Assembly (NCBI GenBank): GCA_050181915.1
Contig: JBFXCS010000001.1
Span: forward strand, 682,001 to 746,000
Direction: 5' to 3'
DNA: 64,000 bases
Origin: JBFXCS01 sp050181915
Lineage (GTDB): Bacteria; Actinomycetota; Thermoleophilia; Miltoncostaeales; Miltoncostaeaceae
This document shows, one piece after another, positions 6,538 to 18,430 of this stretch. The notes under the pieces were generated by a model. That model was not told the origin of the DNA. It searched no databases and saw only the letters and a list, made by a program, of their open reading frames with translations. Made by a program: the position numbers and the translations under genes. The stretch's first letter is position 1. The number at the start of each line of letters is the position of its first letter.

Positions 6538-8805
6538 CTAAGGCCCGCCGGGCGCGAGGGAGCGGGGCAGGAGGCCCCGCTCCCTCGCGGCCGCGACCGC
6601 CTCGTCCCGGGTGGCGACGCCCAGCTTGCGGTAGATCGAGCGCACCTGGGTCTTCACGGTGTTGTGCGACACGTGGAGCTCGCGCGCGATGTCGCGCATC
6701 GAGCCCAGGCCGCCCAGCATGCGGAGCACCTCCGCCTCGCGGCCCGAGAGCGGCCCCGCGTCCCTGCTCGGCGGCGCGGGCGGGGATGCGCCGCCCTCGA
6801 TGGCCTCGATGCGCTCCACGATGTAGCCGCCCGCGTCCGGGCCGGCGGCGAGGGCCTCGCGCGCCCGGGCGGCCGCCCGGCGGGCGCCGGCGGCGTCGCC
6901 GCCGGTCAGCGAGACCTCGCCGAGCACCACGATCGAGTGCGCCACCTCCGTCGGGGCGCGGCCGCGCCGCGCCAGCTCCACGCCGCGCCGCGCCGCATCC
7001 AGCGCCGCCTCGATGTCGCCGCGGGCCGCCAGGGCCAGCGCCAGCGCGGAGTGGGCGCCCGCGGCGTGGGGGTACTCCGAGTGGCTCTCGCTGGCGGCGA
7101 GGGCCATGGCCTCGCGGGCCCGCCGCTCGCCGCGGGCGACGTCGCCGCGGATCGCGATGTCGTCGTGGGCCAGGTGGCACAGCGAGACGAGCGCGACGGC
7201 GACGGCGTTCGTCCGCATGCCGACGTCGGTCGCCTCCTCCAGGAACGGCGTGGCGGCGTCGATGTCGCCGGTCGCGTGCAGGGCGATGCCGAGGGCGAGG
7301 CACGCGGCGGCCCGCCACCACCCCTCCTCGCCGCGCGTGACCGCGACCGCCTCGCGACCCAGGCGCAGGGCCGACTCGACGTCCCCGACCAGGCAGCGCT
7401 CGAGCGCGCGGGCCGACAGCGCGCTCTCCGCGGGCGGCGGTTCGCCGGCCGCGACGGGCCTGCCCCCGTCGGCGCCGTCGGCGAGGTCGAGCCACTCGCT
7501 CGCGCTCTCGGGCCGGCCCAGGTTGATGCTGATCCACGCCCGGGCCAGGCAGAGGCGCCGGTCGGCGCGGACCATCTGCGCCGGCAGCAGGTCGAGCCAG
7601 CGCTCGATCGTCGCGGTCCAGCCCGTCCGCAGGTGCAGGGACCAGTGGGCGTCGATCACGTCGGCCGCGCGGTCCAGGTCGCCGGCCGCCACCAGATGGT
7701 GGATCGCGTCGTCCGGGGAGGCGTGGTCGAGGTGCCACGCCGCCGCCCGCCGGTGCAGCTCGCGCACCTCCTCGTGCGCCGTCGCCAGGGCCAGCTCGTG
7801 CTGCAGCAGCTCGCCGAACAGGTGGTGGTAGCGGTACCACTCGCGGCGGCTGTCGAGCGGGACGAGGAACAGGTTGGAGCGCTCGAGCTCGGCCAGCAGG
7901 CGCCCCGATCCGGAGGCGCCCGTCACGGCGTCGCAGAGCGGGCCGCTCAGGCGGCGGAGCACCGAGGTGCGCAGCAGGAAGGCGCGCCGCTCGTCGTCCT
8001 GGCCCTCCAGGACCTCCTCGGCGAGGTAGTCGACGACCATGCGGTCGTCGCCCGCGAAGTCGGCGATGAACCCGGCGGCGTCGTCGCGGCCGCGCAGCGA
8101 CAGCCCGGCGAGGTAGAGGCCCGCCGCCCATCCCTCGGTGCGCCGCAGCAGACGCTCGACGTCGCCCGGATCGAGGCGCATGCCGGCCGCGCGCTCCAGC
8201 AGCGCGCCCGCGTCGGCGTCGCCGAAGCGCAGCTCGTCGACCCGGATCTCCGCCAGGTCGCCCCGCGTCCGCAGGCGCGCCAGCTCCAGCGGCGGGTCGC
8301 CGCGCGTGGTCATCACCAGGCCGAAGCCCTCCGGGGCGTGCCGGCACACGAAGGTCAGCGCCTCGTGGATCGCCGGCTCCTCGATGAGGTGGTAGTCGTC
8401 GAGCGCGAGCACCGACGCGGGCTCCAGCTCACCGAGGGCGTTGACCAGCGCGGCGAGGCCGGCCTCGCGCGTGTCGGCCGCGCCGGCCAGGGCGCCGACG
8501 GCCTGGTCGTCGACCGGCGCCCCGATGCGCCGCAGGGCGGCCGCGGCGTAGCGCCAGAAGCGGGCCGGGTCGTTGTCGCCCTCGTCGATCGCCACCCAGG
8601 CAGAGCCGCCGGAGCGGCCCGCGAGCCAGTCGCCCACGAGCGTCGTCTTGCCCCACCCCGCGGGGGCGCTGACCAGCGTCAGGCGACGCCGGGCGGCCTG
8701 CTCCAGCCGGGCGGCGGCGGCCGGCCGCGGCACCAGGCCGGCGCGCCGACCGGGCGGGCGCAGCTTTGTCTCGAGCAGGGGCGATGCGGCGGGCCGCGTG
8801 GACAC
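6538..8805 (-). CDS. MalT-like (LAL-type) LuxR family ATP-dependent transcriptional regulator
   Basis: This regulator has about 755 residues. The N-terminal block (L-E-T-K-L-R-P-P then R-L-T-L-V-S-A-P-A-G-W-G-K-T-T-L) is the MalT-type start with a Walker A loop, followed by V-L-A-L-D-D-Y-H (Walker B). A long TPR-like helical region covers roughly residues 330-670. A LuxR C-terminal HTH follows (L-S-G-R-E-A-E-V-L to V-S-H-N-T-V-K-T-Q). Such proteins bind ATP and an inducer and activate transcription as oligomers. GTG 8805 is chosen because homologues start a few residues before L-E-T-K-L. Possible target: the convergent MMPL operon or unlinked genes. Confidence 0.9.
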   Translation of the reverse strand: MSTRPAASPLLETKLRPPGRRAGLVPRPAAAARLEQAARRRLTLVSAPAGWGKTTLVGDWLAGRSGGSAWVAIDEGDNDPARFWRYAAAALRRIGAPVDDQAVGALAGAADTREAGLAALVNALGELEPASVLALDDYHLIEEPAIHEALTFVCRHAPEGFGLVMTTRGDPPLELARLRTRGDLAEIRVDELRFGDADAGALLERAAGMRLDPGDVERLLRRTEGWAAGLYLAGLSLRGRDDAAGFIADFAGDDRMVVDYLAEEVLEGQDDERRAFLLRTSVLRRLSGPLCDAVTGASGSGRLLAELERSNLFLVPLDSRREWYRYHHLFGELLQHELALATAHEEVRELHRRAAAWHLDHASPDDAIHHLVAAGDLDRAADVIDAHWSLHLRTGWTATIERWLDLLPAQMVRADRRLCLARAWISINLGRPESASEWLDLADGADGGRPVAAGEPPPAESALSARALERCLVGDVESALRLGREAVAVTRGEEGWWRAAACLALGIALHATGDIDAATPFLEEATDVGMRTNAVAVALVSLCHLAHDDIAIRGDVARGERRAREAMALAASESHSEYPHAAGAHSALALALAARGDIEAALDAARRGVELARRGRAPTEVAHSIVVLGEVSLTGGDAAGARRAAARAREALAAGPDAGGYIVERIEAIEGGASPPAPPSRDAGPLSGREAEVLRMLGGLGSMRDIARELHVSHNTVKTQVRSIYRKLGVATRDEAVAAARERGLLPRSLAPGGP
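6554..6588. terminator. 15-bp hairpin between convergent mmpL and luxR-type genes
   Basis: A perfect 15-bp stem (6554-6568 with 6574-6588, loop of 5) lies 24 bases after the MMPL stop. It is inside the last codons of the LuxR-type gene. There is no T-tract. It is well placed to end the MMPL transcript. Confidence 0.5.
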
Positions 8806-8908
8806 CCCGTAGATCAAGGCGGGTTCGGGCGCGGCGGTCAAGCCCGCCCCGTGTATCCGACCATCCGAACGGGGGGCGCCCGGGGCCGGTCGGCCGCGCC
8901 CGGGAGGA

Positions 8909-8914
8909 TAGACT
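8909..8914 (+). promoter_or_regulatory. -10-like hexamer before glyQ
   Basis: TAGACT ends eight bases before the GTG start of glyQ. It is the likely -10 of the glyQ-glyS-ppdK-orf-dgt operon. A purine-rich CGGGAGGATA overlaps it, so a leadered mRNA from further upstream is also possible. Confidence 0.4.
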
Positions 8915-8922
8915 CCCCTGCC

Positions 8923-9796
<874 letters not shown>

Positions 9797-9804
<8 letters not shown>

Positions 9805-11885
9805 TCTGCTCGTCGAGATCGGCTGCGAGGAGCTTCCGTCCAGCGCCTGCCGGGAGATCGTCGAGCAGGCGCCGGGCATCCTCACCGCCGCTCTCGGCGC
9901 GCTGGGCCTGGAGGCCGAGGACATCGCCGTGTCCGTCGCGCCGCGCCGCTTCGCGCTGCTCGCGAGCGGGCTGCCGGACGGCATCGCCGCGACCTCGCGG
10001 CGGGTGCGCGGCCCGGCCGCCGAGGCCGCCTTCGGCCCCGACGGGGCCGCCACCCGCGCCGCGGAGGGCTTCGCCCGCGGCCAGGGCGTCGCCGTCGCGG
10101 ACCTGGTGATCGACGCCGACGGCGACCGCCGCTTCGTGTTCGCCGAGCGCACCGACCCGGGCCGGGCCCTCGACGAGGTCGTGCCGGAGCTGGTGACCCG
10201 CCTGATCGAGGGCGTCCGCTTCTCCAAGACCATGCGCTGGGGGGCGGGCACCGGCCTGCGCTTCTCGCGGCCGGTGCGCTGGATCGTCGCCAAGGTCGAC
10301 GAGCGCACGGTGCCCTTCGAGGTGCACGGCCTGCGCGCCGGCGACGTCAGCCGCGGCCACCGCTTCCTCGGCGGGCCGGCGACCATCGCCTCGGCGGGCG
10401 ACTACCTCGCGGCCCTGGAGGCCGTGGCCGTGATGGCCGACCACCGCCGCCGCCGCGCCCACATCGTCGCCGAGCTGGACGCCGCCGCCGCCGCCGCGGG
10501 CGGGGCCTGGCGCGACCCGGGCGCGAAGCTCGACGAGGTGCAGCACCTGGTGGAGTGGCCCAGCGTCATCACCGGCTCCTTCGCCGAGCGCCACCTCGAC
10601 CTGCCGTCGCGGGTGCTCGTCACCGCGATGCAGAGCCACCAGCGCTACTTCCCGCTGGAGGACCCGGACGGCCGCCTGCTGCCGGCGTTCCTCGCCGTCT
10701 CGAACGGCGACCCCGCGCACGCCGCGATCATCACGCGGGGCAACGAGGACGTGCTGGACGCCCGCCTCCAGGACGCCGAGTTCAGCTTCCACAAGGACCG
10801 CGAGGCCGGCCTGGCGGCGCTCGACGCGCGCCTCGACGCGATCGTCTTCCACCAGAGGCTGGGCACGATGGCCCAGAAGCGCGACCGGCTGGTGGAGGGC
10901 ACGGCGGCCCTCGCCGACGCCGTCGGCGCGCCGGCCGCAGCCCGGGCGGCCGCCGTCGAGGCCGCCCGCCTGGCCAAGGCCGACCAGGGCGCCGTGCTGG
11001 TCGCCGAGTTCTCGGAGCTCGAGGGCTACGTGGCGGCCGAGTACGCCCGCCGGGAGGGGATCGCCGAGGACGTCGCCCTGGCGGTCGAGGAGCAGTACCT
11101 GCCGGCCGGCGCCGACTCGCCGCTCCCGGCGGGCGAGGCCGGGGCGCTCGTCGCCGCCGCCGAGAAGATCGACAACCTGGCCGGCGCCTTCGCCGTGGAC
11201 GAGGCGCCCACCGGGTCGAAGGACCCCTACGGCCTGCGCCGCGCCGCCCTCGGGCTGATGCGCATCCTGCTCGACCGCGGCTGGGACGCCGATCCGCGCC
11301 CGCTGGTGGAGGCGGCCCACGACCGGCTGGCCGCGCAGGGGGCCGATCTGTCGCTCTCCCGCGCGGACACCGGCGCCCAGATCGAGGCCTTCCTGCAGGA
11401 CCGGCTCGTGTACCTGCTGGGGGCCGAGGGCATCGGCGCCGAGGAGGCCGCCGCCGCGATCGGCGCCGCGATCGGCGGGGCGCCCGCCACCGCGGCCTGG
11501 GCGCGGGCCCTCGCCGCGGCGCGCGGCGGAGACGACTTCGAGGCCGCCTGGACGGCCAGCACGCGACTGGCGCGCATCGCGCGCAAGGGCCCCGGGGACG
11601 ATGTCCCCGTCAGCCCGGGCGACGACCCGGGGGAGGCCGCGCTGCGCGCGGCGCTCGATGCGGCGCGACCGCGCATCGAGCAGGCACGAGAGGGCGGTGA
11701 CCTGCCGGGCGCCCTTCGATCCGCCGCCGAGCTGGCCGGGGCGGTGGACAGGTTCTTCGTAGATGTCCTGGTCAACGCGGACGACCCGGGGATACGGGCG
11801 CGGCGCTACGCGCTGGTGCGCGAGACGGCGGCAGCCTTCGCGCGCGTCGCGGACTTCACCGGGGTGACCGACCAAGGGGGGCGCG

Positions 11886-11893
<8 letters not shown>
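9797..11893 (+). CDS. glyS: Glycyl-tRNA synthetase beta subunit
   Basis: This 698-residue beta subunit binds tRNA and, with GlyQ, charges tRNA-Gly. The N-terminus (D-L-L-V-E-I-G-C-E-E-L-P) and M-R-W-G are typical. An HD-like block lies in the middle, A-S-F-type helices follow, and the C-terminus has the conserved R-F-F-V-D-V-L-V-N tail of the anticodon-binding region. The GTG start lies inside the 3' end of glyQ, and the stop overlaps the start of ppdK by 8 bp, so three genes are translationally coupled. Confidence 0.96.
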
Positions 11894-14540
<2,647 letters not shown>

Positions 14541-14550
14541 CGCCGCCGCG

Positions 14551-15276
14551 GTGGGCCTCGACCAGGAGCGCTTCGAGCTCGCCGGGCTCGGCGATCTGAT
14601 GGCGCTCCTGGCCGAGGGCTGGCGGATCGACCGGATGTACTACGCCGACCGGTCGGCGGCCGCCGGTCCGCCGGCGGCCTACTTCGATCTGGTGCGCGGC
14701 GGCGAGCGGCACGGCGTCTACGTGCCCGACGACGGGCGCGCGCTGTCGCACCGCGCCCTGGTCGGCCTGTTCCGCGAGAGCCCGCACATCTGGAAGCACC
14801 GCTCGGCCGACGCGATCCCCGCCGAGCACGCCGAGCACGCGGTCGTACGGGAGGGCTGGGGCGAGATCCCCGAGCCGTTCCCGGCGGCGCTCGCCTTCGG
14901 GCCGGGCACGCTGCGCGGCGTGATCGCGGTGAACCAGGTGCAGTCGATCGGCGGCCTCGACATCGCCCTCACCGCCCTGGAGCGGCACGAGCGCGGCGCG
15001 CGCCTGCGCTACATGTGCCACGCCTCCGACGCGCGCACGCGCAGCCAGATGCGGGTGCTCGACGTGATCGCGGTCGACGACGCCGCGCGGCTGTACCGGG
15101 TCGCGGCGGTCGAGAGCCGCGCCGAGGGCAACCGCCTCGAGGGGGCGTTCGCGGTGGCGCCCGCGCTGCCGGACGATGTGCGACGGCTCACCGTGACGGT
15201 GGGCACGGTGGGGGAGCGGGGCGCGCCGCACGAGCGGGTGTCGGGCCCGTGGGTGTTCCCGATCGCCCTGAGGTGA
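14551..15276 (+). CDS. Uncharacterised protein in the ppdK-dgt operon
   Basis: This 241-residue protein is not recognised. It starts with GTG ten bases after ppdK and its stop overlaps the dgt start (GTGA), so it is part of the same operon. It appears soluble, with a W-R-I-D-R-M-Y-Y segment near residue 28, a Y-V-P-D-D-G-R segment, and a central P-G-T-L-R-G-V-I-A-V-N-Q strand. The second half is rich in beta strands with a lone Cys (Y-M-C-H-A-S). No catalytic motif is evident. Codon use is like the neighbours. A role linked to pyruvate dikinase regulation or nucleotide metabolism is only a guess from position. Confidence 0.75.
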   Translation: MGLDQERFELAGLGDLMALLAEGWRIDRMYYADRSAAAGPPAAYFDLVRGGERHGVYVPDDGRALSHRALVGLFRESPHIWKHRSADAIPAEHAEHAVVREGWGEIPEPFPAALAFGPGTLRGVIAVNQVQSIGGLDIALTALERHERGARLRYMCHASDARTRSQMRVLDVIAVDDAARLYRVAAVESRAEGNRLEGAFAVAPALPDDVRRLTVTVGTVGERGAPHERVSGPWVFPIALR

Positions 15277-16247
15277 GCGCGCTGGAGCCCTCGCTCGGGC
15301 CGCGGGCGGCGCGGGCCGCGGACGCGGTGCGCGACCGGCCGGAGGAGCCCTCGCCGCTGCGCACCGCGTTCCAGCGCGACCGCGACCGGATCCTCCACAC
15401 CACCTCCTTCCGCAGGCTCAAGCACAAGACCCAGGTGTTCGTCGCCCCGGTGGGCGATCACTACCGCACCCGGCTCACGCACACGCTCGAGGTGTCGGCG
15501 CTGTCGCGCACCGTGGCGCGGGCGCTGCGACTCAACGAGGACCTGGTCGAGGCGATCGCGATGGGCCACGACCTGGGGCACGCCCCGTTTGGCCACGCCG
15601 GCGAGGCCGCCCTCGACGAGCTTCTGCGGGACGAGCACGGGCGGCGCTTCGAGCACAACGTCCAGAGCCTGCGCGTGGTGGAGGTGCTGGAGCGCGAGGG
15701 CGAGGGGCTCAACCTCACCCGCGAGGTGAGGGACGGGATCCTGCACCACACCGGGCCGGGGAGGCCGGCGACGATGGAGGGGCAGATCGTGCGCCTCATG
15801 GACCGGGTCGCGTACGTCAACCACGACATCGAGGACGCCCAGCGGGCGGGGATCATCACGCCCGAGGACCTGCCCCGGGAGGAGGTCGCGATCCTCGGCT
15901 CCACCACCTCGCAGCGGCTGACCACGCTGGTCGCCGACGTGGTCGAGACCAGCCGCCACGCCACCGAGATCGTGCAGTCGGCGGATATCGGCGAGTCGTT
16001 CCTGCGCCTGCGGCGCTTCATGTTCCAGAACGTGTACCTCGCGCCGCCGGCCTCGCTCGAGGCCGCGCGGGCGAGGGGCGTCGTGCAGGCGCTCTTCCGC
16101 CACTTCGACGCGCACCCCGAGCTGCTGCCCCCGGCGCCCGAGGCCGACCACGTGCGGCGCGTCACCGACTTCGTCGCCGGGATGACCGACCGCTACGCGC
16201 TGAGGGCCTACCGCGAGGCCTTCATGCCGAGCGAGGGCCCCCTCTAG
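15273..16247 (+). CDS. dgt: Deoxyguanosinetriphosphate triphosphohydrolase-like HD protein
   Basis: This 324-residue HD-domain dNTPase has the family order: R-T-A-F-Q-R-D-R-D-R-I-L-H at the N-terminus, F-R-R-L-K-H-K-T-Q-V, R-T-R-L-T-H-T-L-E-V, then the metal-binding H-D-L-G-H-A-P-F-G-H. Its relatives hydrolyse dNTPs to nucleoside and tripolyphosphate. The length is that of the short dgt-like proteins rather than the roughly 500-aa E. coli Dgt. The GTG start overlaps the previous stop. It is the last gene of the operon that begins with glyQ; a large gap with palindromic repeats follows. Confidence 0.93.
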   Translation: MSALEPSLGPRAARAADAVRDRPEEPSPLRTAFQRDRDRILHTTSFRRLKHKTQVFVAPVGDHYRTRLTHTLEVSALSRTVARALRLNEDLVEAIAMGHDLGHAPFGHAGEAALDELLRDEHGRRFEHNVQSLRVVEVLEREGEGLNLTREVRDGILHHTGPGRPATMEGQIVRLMDRVAYVNHDIEDAQRAGIITPEDLPREEVAILGSTTSQRLTTLVADVVETSRHATEIVQSADIGESFLRLRRFMFQNVYLAPPASLEAARARGVVQALFRHFDAHPELLPPAPEADHVRRVTDFVAGMTDRYALRAYREAFMPSEGPL

Positions 16248-16491
16248 ACGGCTCCCGCGGCGGCCCGCCCCGCCCGGCGCGATTCCGCGCGCCCGGCGGC
16301 ACGGTCCGTCCCCGTTCCGCGCGACTGCGGCGGCCGTTCTGCATGCGAGGGGGAGGTGGCGCCACCCGGAGGCGGGCGAACCTCTCACGGCGGCGGTGCG
16401 GCCGTCGACGCTCTTCTGCGTGCAAGGAGGCGATGATCGGCGCACCCGTCGCCGGCGTGGCCACGCCGGGGAGGCGGCTCCGCGGTGGTCT
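16248..16491. other. Intergenic, no gene seen
   Basis: These 244 bases after dgt are G+C-rich with several short overlapping GC inverted repeats (for example around 16270-16310). I see no convincing coding frame, promoter or T-rich terminator. They lead into palindrome array 2. Confidence 0.5.
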
Positions 16492-16629
16492 GGTCAATTG
16501 GCCACGCGTGCTCCGGCCAATTGACCGCGGCCGCTCCGGCCGAGCGCGCACGCCCGCTGCGGCCAATTGGCCACGCGCGCCGTGGCCAATTGACCACGGA
16601 GCGCTCGGCCGGGCCCCCGACGGCGCTCG
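16492..16629. repeat. Palindrome-doublet array 2 (six 23-bp units)
   Basis: Six tandem 23-bp units start at 16492, 16515, 16538, 16561, 16584 and 16607. Each begins with GG[TC]C. Units 1, 2, 4 and 5 carry the full 12-bp core GGYCAATTGRCC; units 3 and 6 keep GGCC but have lost the CAATTG centre. The two intact doublets (16492-16526 and 16561-16595) are built so the outer arms are reverse complements. For the first doublet the entire 35 bp, apart from the spacer, is one palindrome. The array ends about 57 bp before the RHH/HTH gene. Confidence 0.85.
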
Positions 16630-16686
16630 CCGGCCGCCACCCCGGCCGGGCACCGGCTGCCACCACCGTGCTATCTTGATATCGGG

Positions 16687-17115
16687 ATGAACGAGCGAAC
16701 CCCCCTCTACGTGCGCCTGCCCGCCGAGCAGGCGAAGCGGCTCGACCGCGCCGCATTCGAGCTCGGGGCGTCGAAGCAGGATCTCGTGGCCGGCCTGGTG
16801 GGCCGGCACGTGGACGCGTCGACGCCGGCCGGGCGGCGGGCCCTGCGGGAGCTCGTCACCGGCCGGCACGAGTTCGCTCCCTCCGCCGAGCCCGATCCCG
16901 AGAGGGAGGTGCTCGACCTCTCCGAGGCCGCCGCGCTGCTGCGGGTCGACGAGGCGGTCATCCGCGCGGCGGCCGAGGCGGGGGAGATCCCGGCCCGGCG
17001 CCTGGGCGACCAGTGGCGACTCTCCCGGCGCGCGCTGCTCGCCTGGCTCGGTGGGACGGCGGCGCCCCCGCCGGCGGCCGGAGGGTCCGCCGCCCCGCCG
17101 GACGCGACGCCGTGA
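16687..17115 (+). CDS. Two-domain DNA-binding protein (RHH-like plus excisionase-like HTH)
   Basis: This protein has 142 residues. The N-terminal part (L-Y-V-R-L-P-A-E-Q-A-K-R-L-D-R-A) looks like a ribbon-helix-helix domain. Residues of about 78-125 (L-D-L-S-E-A-A-A-L-L-R-V, then A-R-R-L-G-D-Q-W-R-L-S-R-R-A-L) match the excisionase/MerR-like helix-turn-helix (HTH_17). The tail is low-complexity Pro/Ala. It is the first gene of the CO dehydrogenase island and is a natural candidate for its regulator, or for a protein that recognises the adjacent palindromes. TATCTT lies nine bases before ATG 16687, so the leader is very short or absent. Confidence 0.75.
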   Translation: MNERTPLYVRLPAEQAKRLDRAAFELGASKQDLVAGLVGRHVDASTPAGRRALRELVTGRHEFAPSAEPDPEREVLDLSEAAALLRVDEAVIRAAAEAGEIPARRLGDQWRLSRRALLAWLGGTAAPPPAAGGSAAPPDATP

Positions 17116-17293
17116 GGATCGGTGCGTTCGTCCCCTCACGGGAGGGACGACCGCCACTCGGATGATCACGGTGCCTCTCGACAAGCGGCCCGAGGTTGGG
17201 GAGAGTTCGTGACAATGGAGACACACATAGCCCCCTGAGGGCCGAGGGCCGTGGGCGTCTCCACCCTCCACTGCCGACGAGAGGGGACCCCCC
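17116..17293. promoter_or_regulatory. Leader region of the membrane-protein/cox operon
   Basis: This gap of about 180 bases between the RHH/HTH gene and the cassette of small membrane proteins has no gene. It contains less GC-rich stretches around 17195-17235 (GTTCGTGACAATGGAGACACACATAG) where a promoter is likely, but I could not settle on -35 and -10 boxes. An SD-like GAGAGGGGA lies at its end. Confidence 0.35.
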
Positions 17294-17353
17294 ATGCCCA
17301 CGCAGCACCCGCCCCGCCGCCGCGGCCCCGGCGGCGCCGCCGGGGAGGGCTGA
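17294..17353 (+). CDS. Possible 19-aa leader peptide
   Basis: ATG 17294 opens a 19-residue frame, rich in Pro, Arg and Gly (it starts M-P-T-Q-H-P-P-R-R-R). It is preceded by GAGAGGGGA at about six bases. Its TGA overlaps the ATG of the first membrane-protein gene (TGATG). Such an arrangement fits a leader peptide or translational coupling. The Pro-Pro/Arg run could stall ribosomes. Given the short length it may be chance. Confidence 0.3.
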   Translation: MPTQHPPRRRGPGGAAGEG

Positions 17354-17604
17354 TGTCCGTCAGCGCACAGTGGGTGCTCGGGATCGTGCTCGGCGCCGTG
17401 GTCGTGCTGGTCGCCGCGGCGATCGTGATCACGATCGTGATGCTCGCGATGCGGATCGCGAAGCAGGCGCGCACCGCCCACGAGGCCGTCCAGGTCCTGA
17501 ACGACCAGACCGCGGAGCTGCCGAACATCGCCCGGATCAACGACTCGGGGGTGCGGATCCTCCATTCCGCCCGCGCCCTCCGCAAGGTGGCGGTGGGCAA
17601 GTGA
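17353..17604 (+). CDS. Small single-pass membrane protein A of cox cassette
   Basis: This 83-residue protein has an N-terminal hydrophobic helix (about residues 7-33, Val/Ala/Ile-rich) followed by a short helical cytosolic or external part (I-A-K-Q-A-R-T-A-H-E-A-V-Q-V-L-N) that ends basic. ATG 17353 is preceded by GGGGAGGG. It is the first of five consecutive small genes with the same design, overlapped by four bases with the next (GTGA). The family is not recognised. The position directly upstream of coxMSL suggests a membrane partner for CO dehydrogenase. Confidence 0.7.
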   Translation: MSVSAQWVLGIVLGAVVVLVAAAIVITIVMLAMRIAKQARTAHEAVQVLNDQTAELPNIARINDSGVRILHSARALRKVAVGK

Positions 17605-17885
17605 GCGGCCACGAATGGTGGGTCCTGGCCCTCATCCTCGGGCTCGTCGCGGCCCTGGTCGTCGCCGCCCTGCTCGCGCTGCTGATCACGACCGTCATCG
17701 GCATCGAGCGGTCGGTCCGCGGCCTGCTCGAGGCGGCGACCAAGGTGGCCGGGAACACGGCGAGCATCCCGCAGCTCCAGGCGACCGCCCCGGTGCTGGC
17801 GCAGATCGTCGACGAGGCCGTCATCCAGGACGGCTACATGAACGCCCTGACCGACGGCTTCGGGGAGGAGGGGCAGGCGGCATGA
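17601..17885 (+). CDS. Small single-pass membrane protein B of cox cassette
   Basis: This 94-residue protein has W-W-V-L at the start, one long hydrophobic helix (residues 7-33) and then an amphipathic helix (R-S-V-R-G-L-L-E-A-A-T-K-V-A) with S-I-P-Q-L-Q. The start is a GTG that overlaps the upstream stop (GTGA); the stop overlaps the next start (ATGA). It shares the layout TM plus heptad-like helix with its neighbours, which hints at paralogy or a hetero-oligomeric bundle. The function is unknown. Confidence 0.7.
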   Translation: MSGHEWWVLALILGLVAALVVAALLALLITTVIGIERSVRGLLEAATKVAGNTASIPQLQATAPVLAQIVDEAVIQDGYMNALTDGFGEEGQAA

Positions 17886-18160
17886 GCGACTACGCCCTGC
17901 TGGTCCTCCTCAGCGTCCTCCTCGCCGTCGTGGTGGTGGCGGTCGTGGCCCTGGCCCTGATCGAGGTGCGCCGCCGGCTGGCCCGCATCTCGTCCGACCT
18001 GGCCACCCTCGGCGAGGCGCTCGACGGCGTGGAGCGGGAGCACCTGCGCCCGCTGGAGCCCGCCGTCACGGCGATCAACGCCCAGTTCGACGTGATCCTG
18101 TCGGCGCTCCCGGGCATCGGCCGCAAGGCGGCGATCGTGGCGGAGAGGCGGCCGCGATGA
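17882..18160 (+). CDS. Small single-pass membrane protein C of cox cassette
   Basis: This 92-residue protein has a hydrophobic N-terminal helix (residues 4-28) followed by a charged helix (E-V-R-R-R-L-A-R-I-S-S-D-L-A-T-L-G-E-A-L) resembling the coiled-coil part of DUF948-type proteins. It ends with a basic P-G-I-G-R-K-A tail. It overlaps the genes on both sides by four bases. No cofactor-binding motif (no Cys, few His) is visible, so direct electron transfer by this subunit is unlikely. Confidence 0.7.
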   Translation: MSDYALLVLLSVLLAVVVVAVVALALIEVRRRLARISSDLATLGEALDGVEREHLRPLEPAVTAINAQFDVILSALPGIGRKAAIVAERRPR

Positions 18161-18420
18161 TCTGGGCCATCGGAATCGTGCTGCTGGTCGTGGTGCTTCC
18201 CGTGGTGGTCTACCTGCTCCACGGCGTCTACACGACCGCCCGGGGCATCGTGCCCGCCGTCACCCGCATCGGCGAGGCCGCCGCGGCGGGATCGAAGGAC
18301 CTCGACGCCACCGCGCTGCTGCTCACCACGCAGGAGCAGGTGGCCCGGACGATCGCGGGCGTCGCCGCCTACGGCGGCTCCCTCGACGTGATCATCGACG
18401 ACGCCGAGCCGGCGAGCTGA
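18157..18420 (+). CDS. Small single-pass membrane protein D of cox cassette
   Basis: This 87-residue protein has an N-terminal TM helix (residues 3-25), then a T-T-A-R-G-I-V-P-A-V-T-R-I-G-E-A-A helix and an acidic C-terminus (D-V-I-I-D-D-A-E-P). The start overlaps the previous gene by four bases (ATGA). A ten-base gap separates it from gene E. The acidic tail, unlike the basic tails of A and C, suggests these proteins interact with each other or with distinct soluble partners. Confidence 0.7.
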   Translation: MIWAIGIVLLVVVLPVVVYLLHGVYTTARGIVPAVTRIGEAAAAGSKDLDATALLLTTQEQVARTIAGVAAYGGSLDVIIDDAEPAS

Positions 18421-18430
18421 GGGAGGGGAC

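Noticed and set aside
6664..8922. Plus-strand extension of glyQ over the LuxR-type gene
   Set aside because: GlyQ homologues start at the GTG 8923 region; the extension is the shadow of the regulator on the other strand.
16492..16629. CRISPR array
   Set aside because: Units are 23 bp with a 12-bp palindromic core and semi-conserved 11-bp spacers; no unique 30-bp spacers, no leader and no cas genes.
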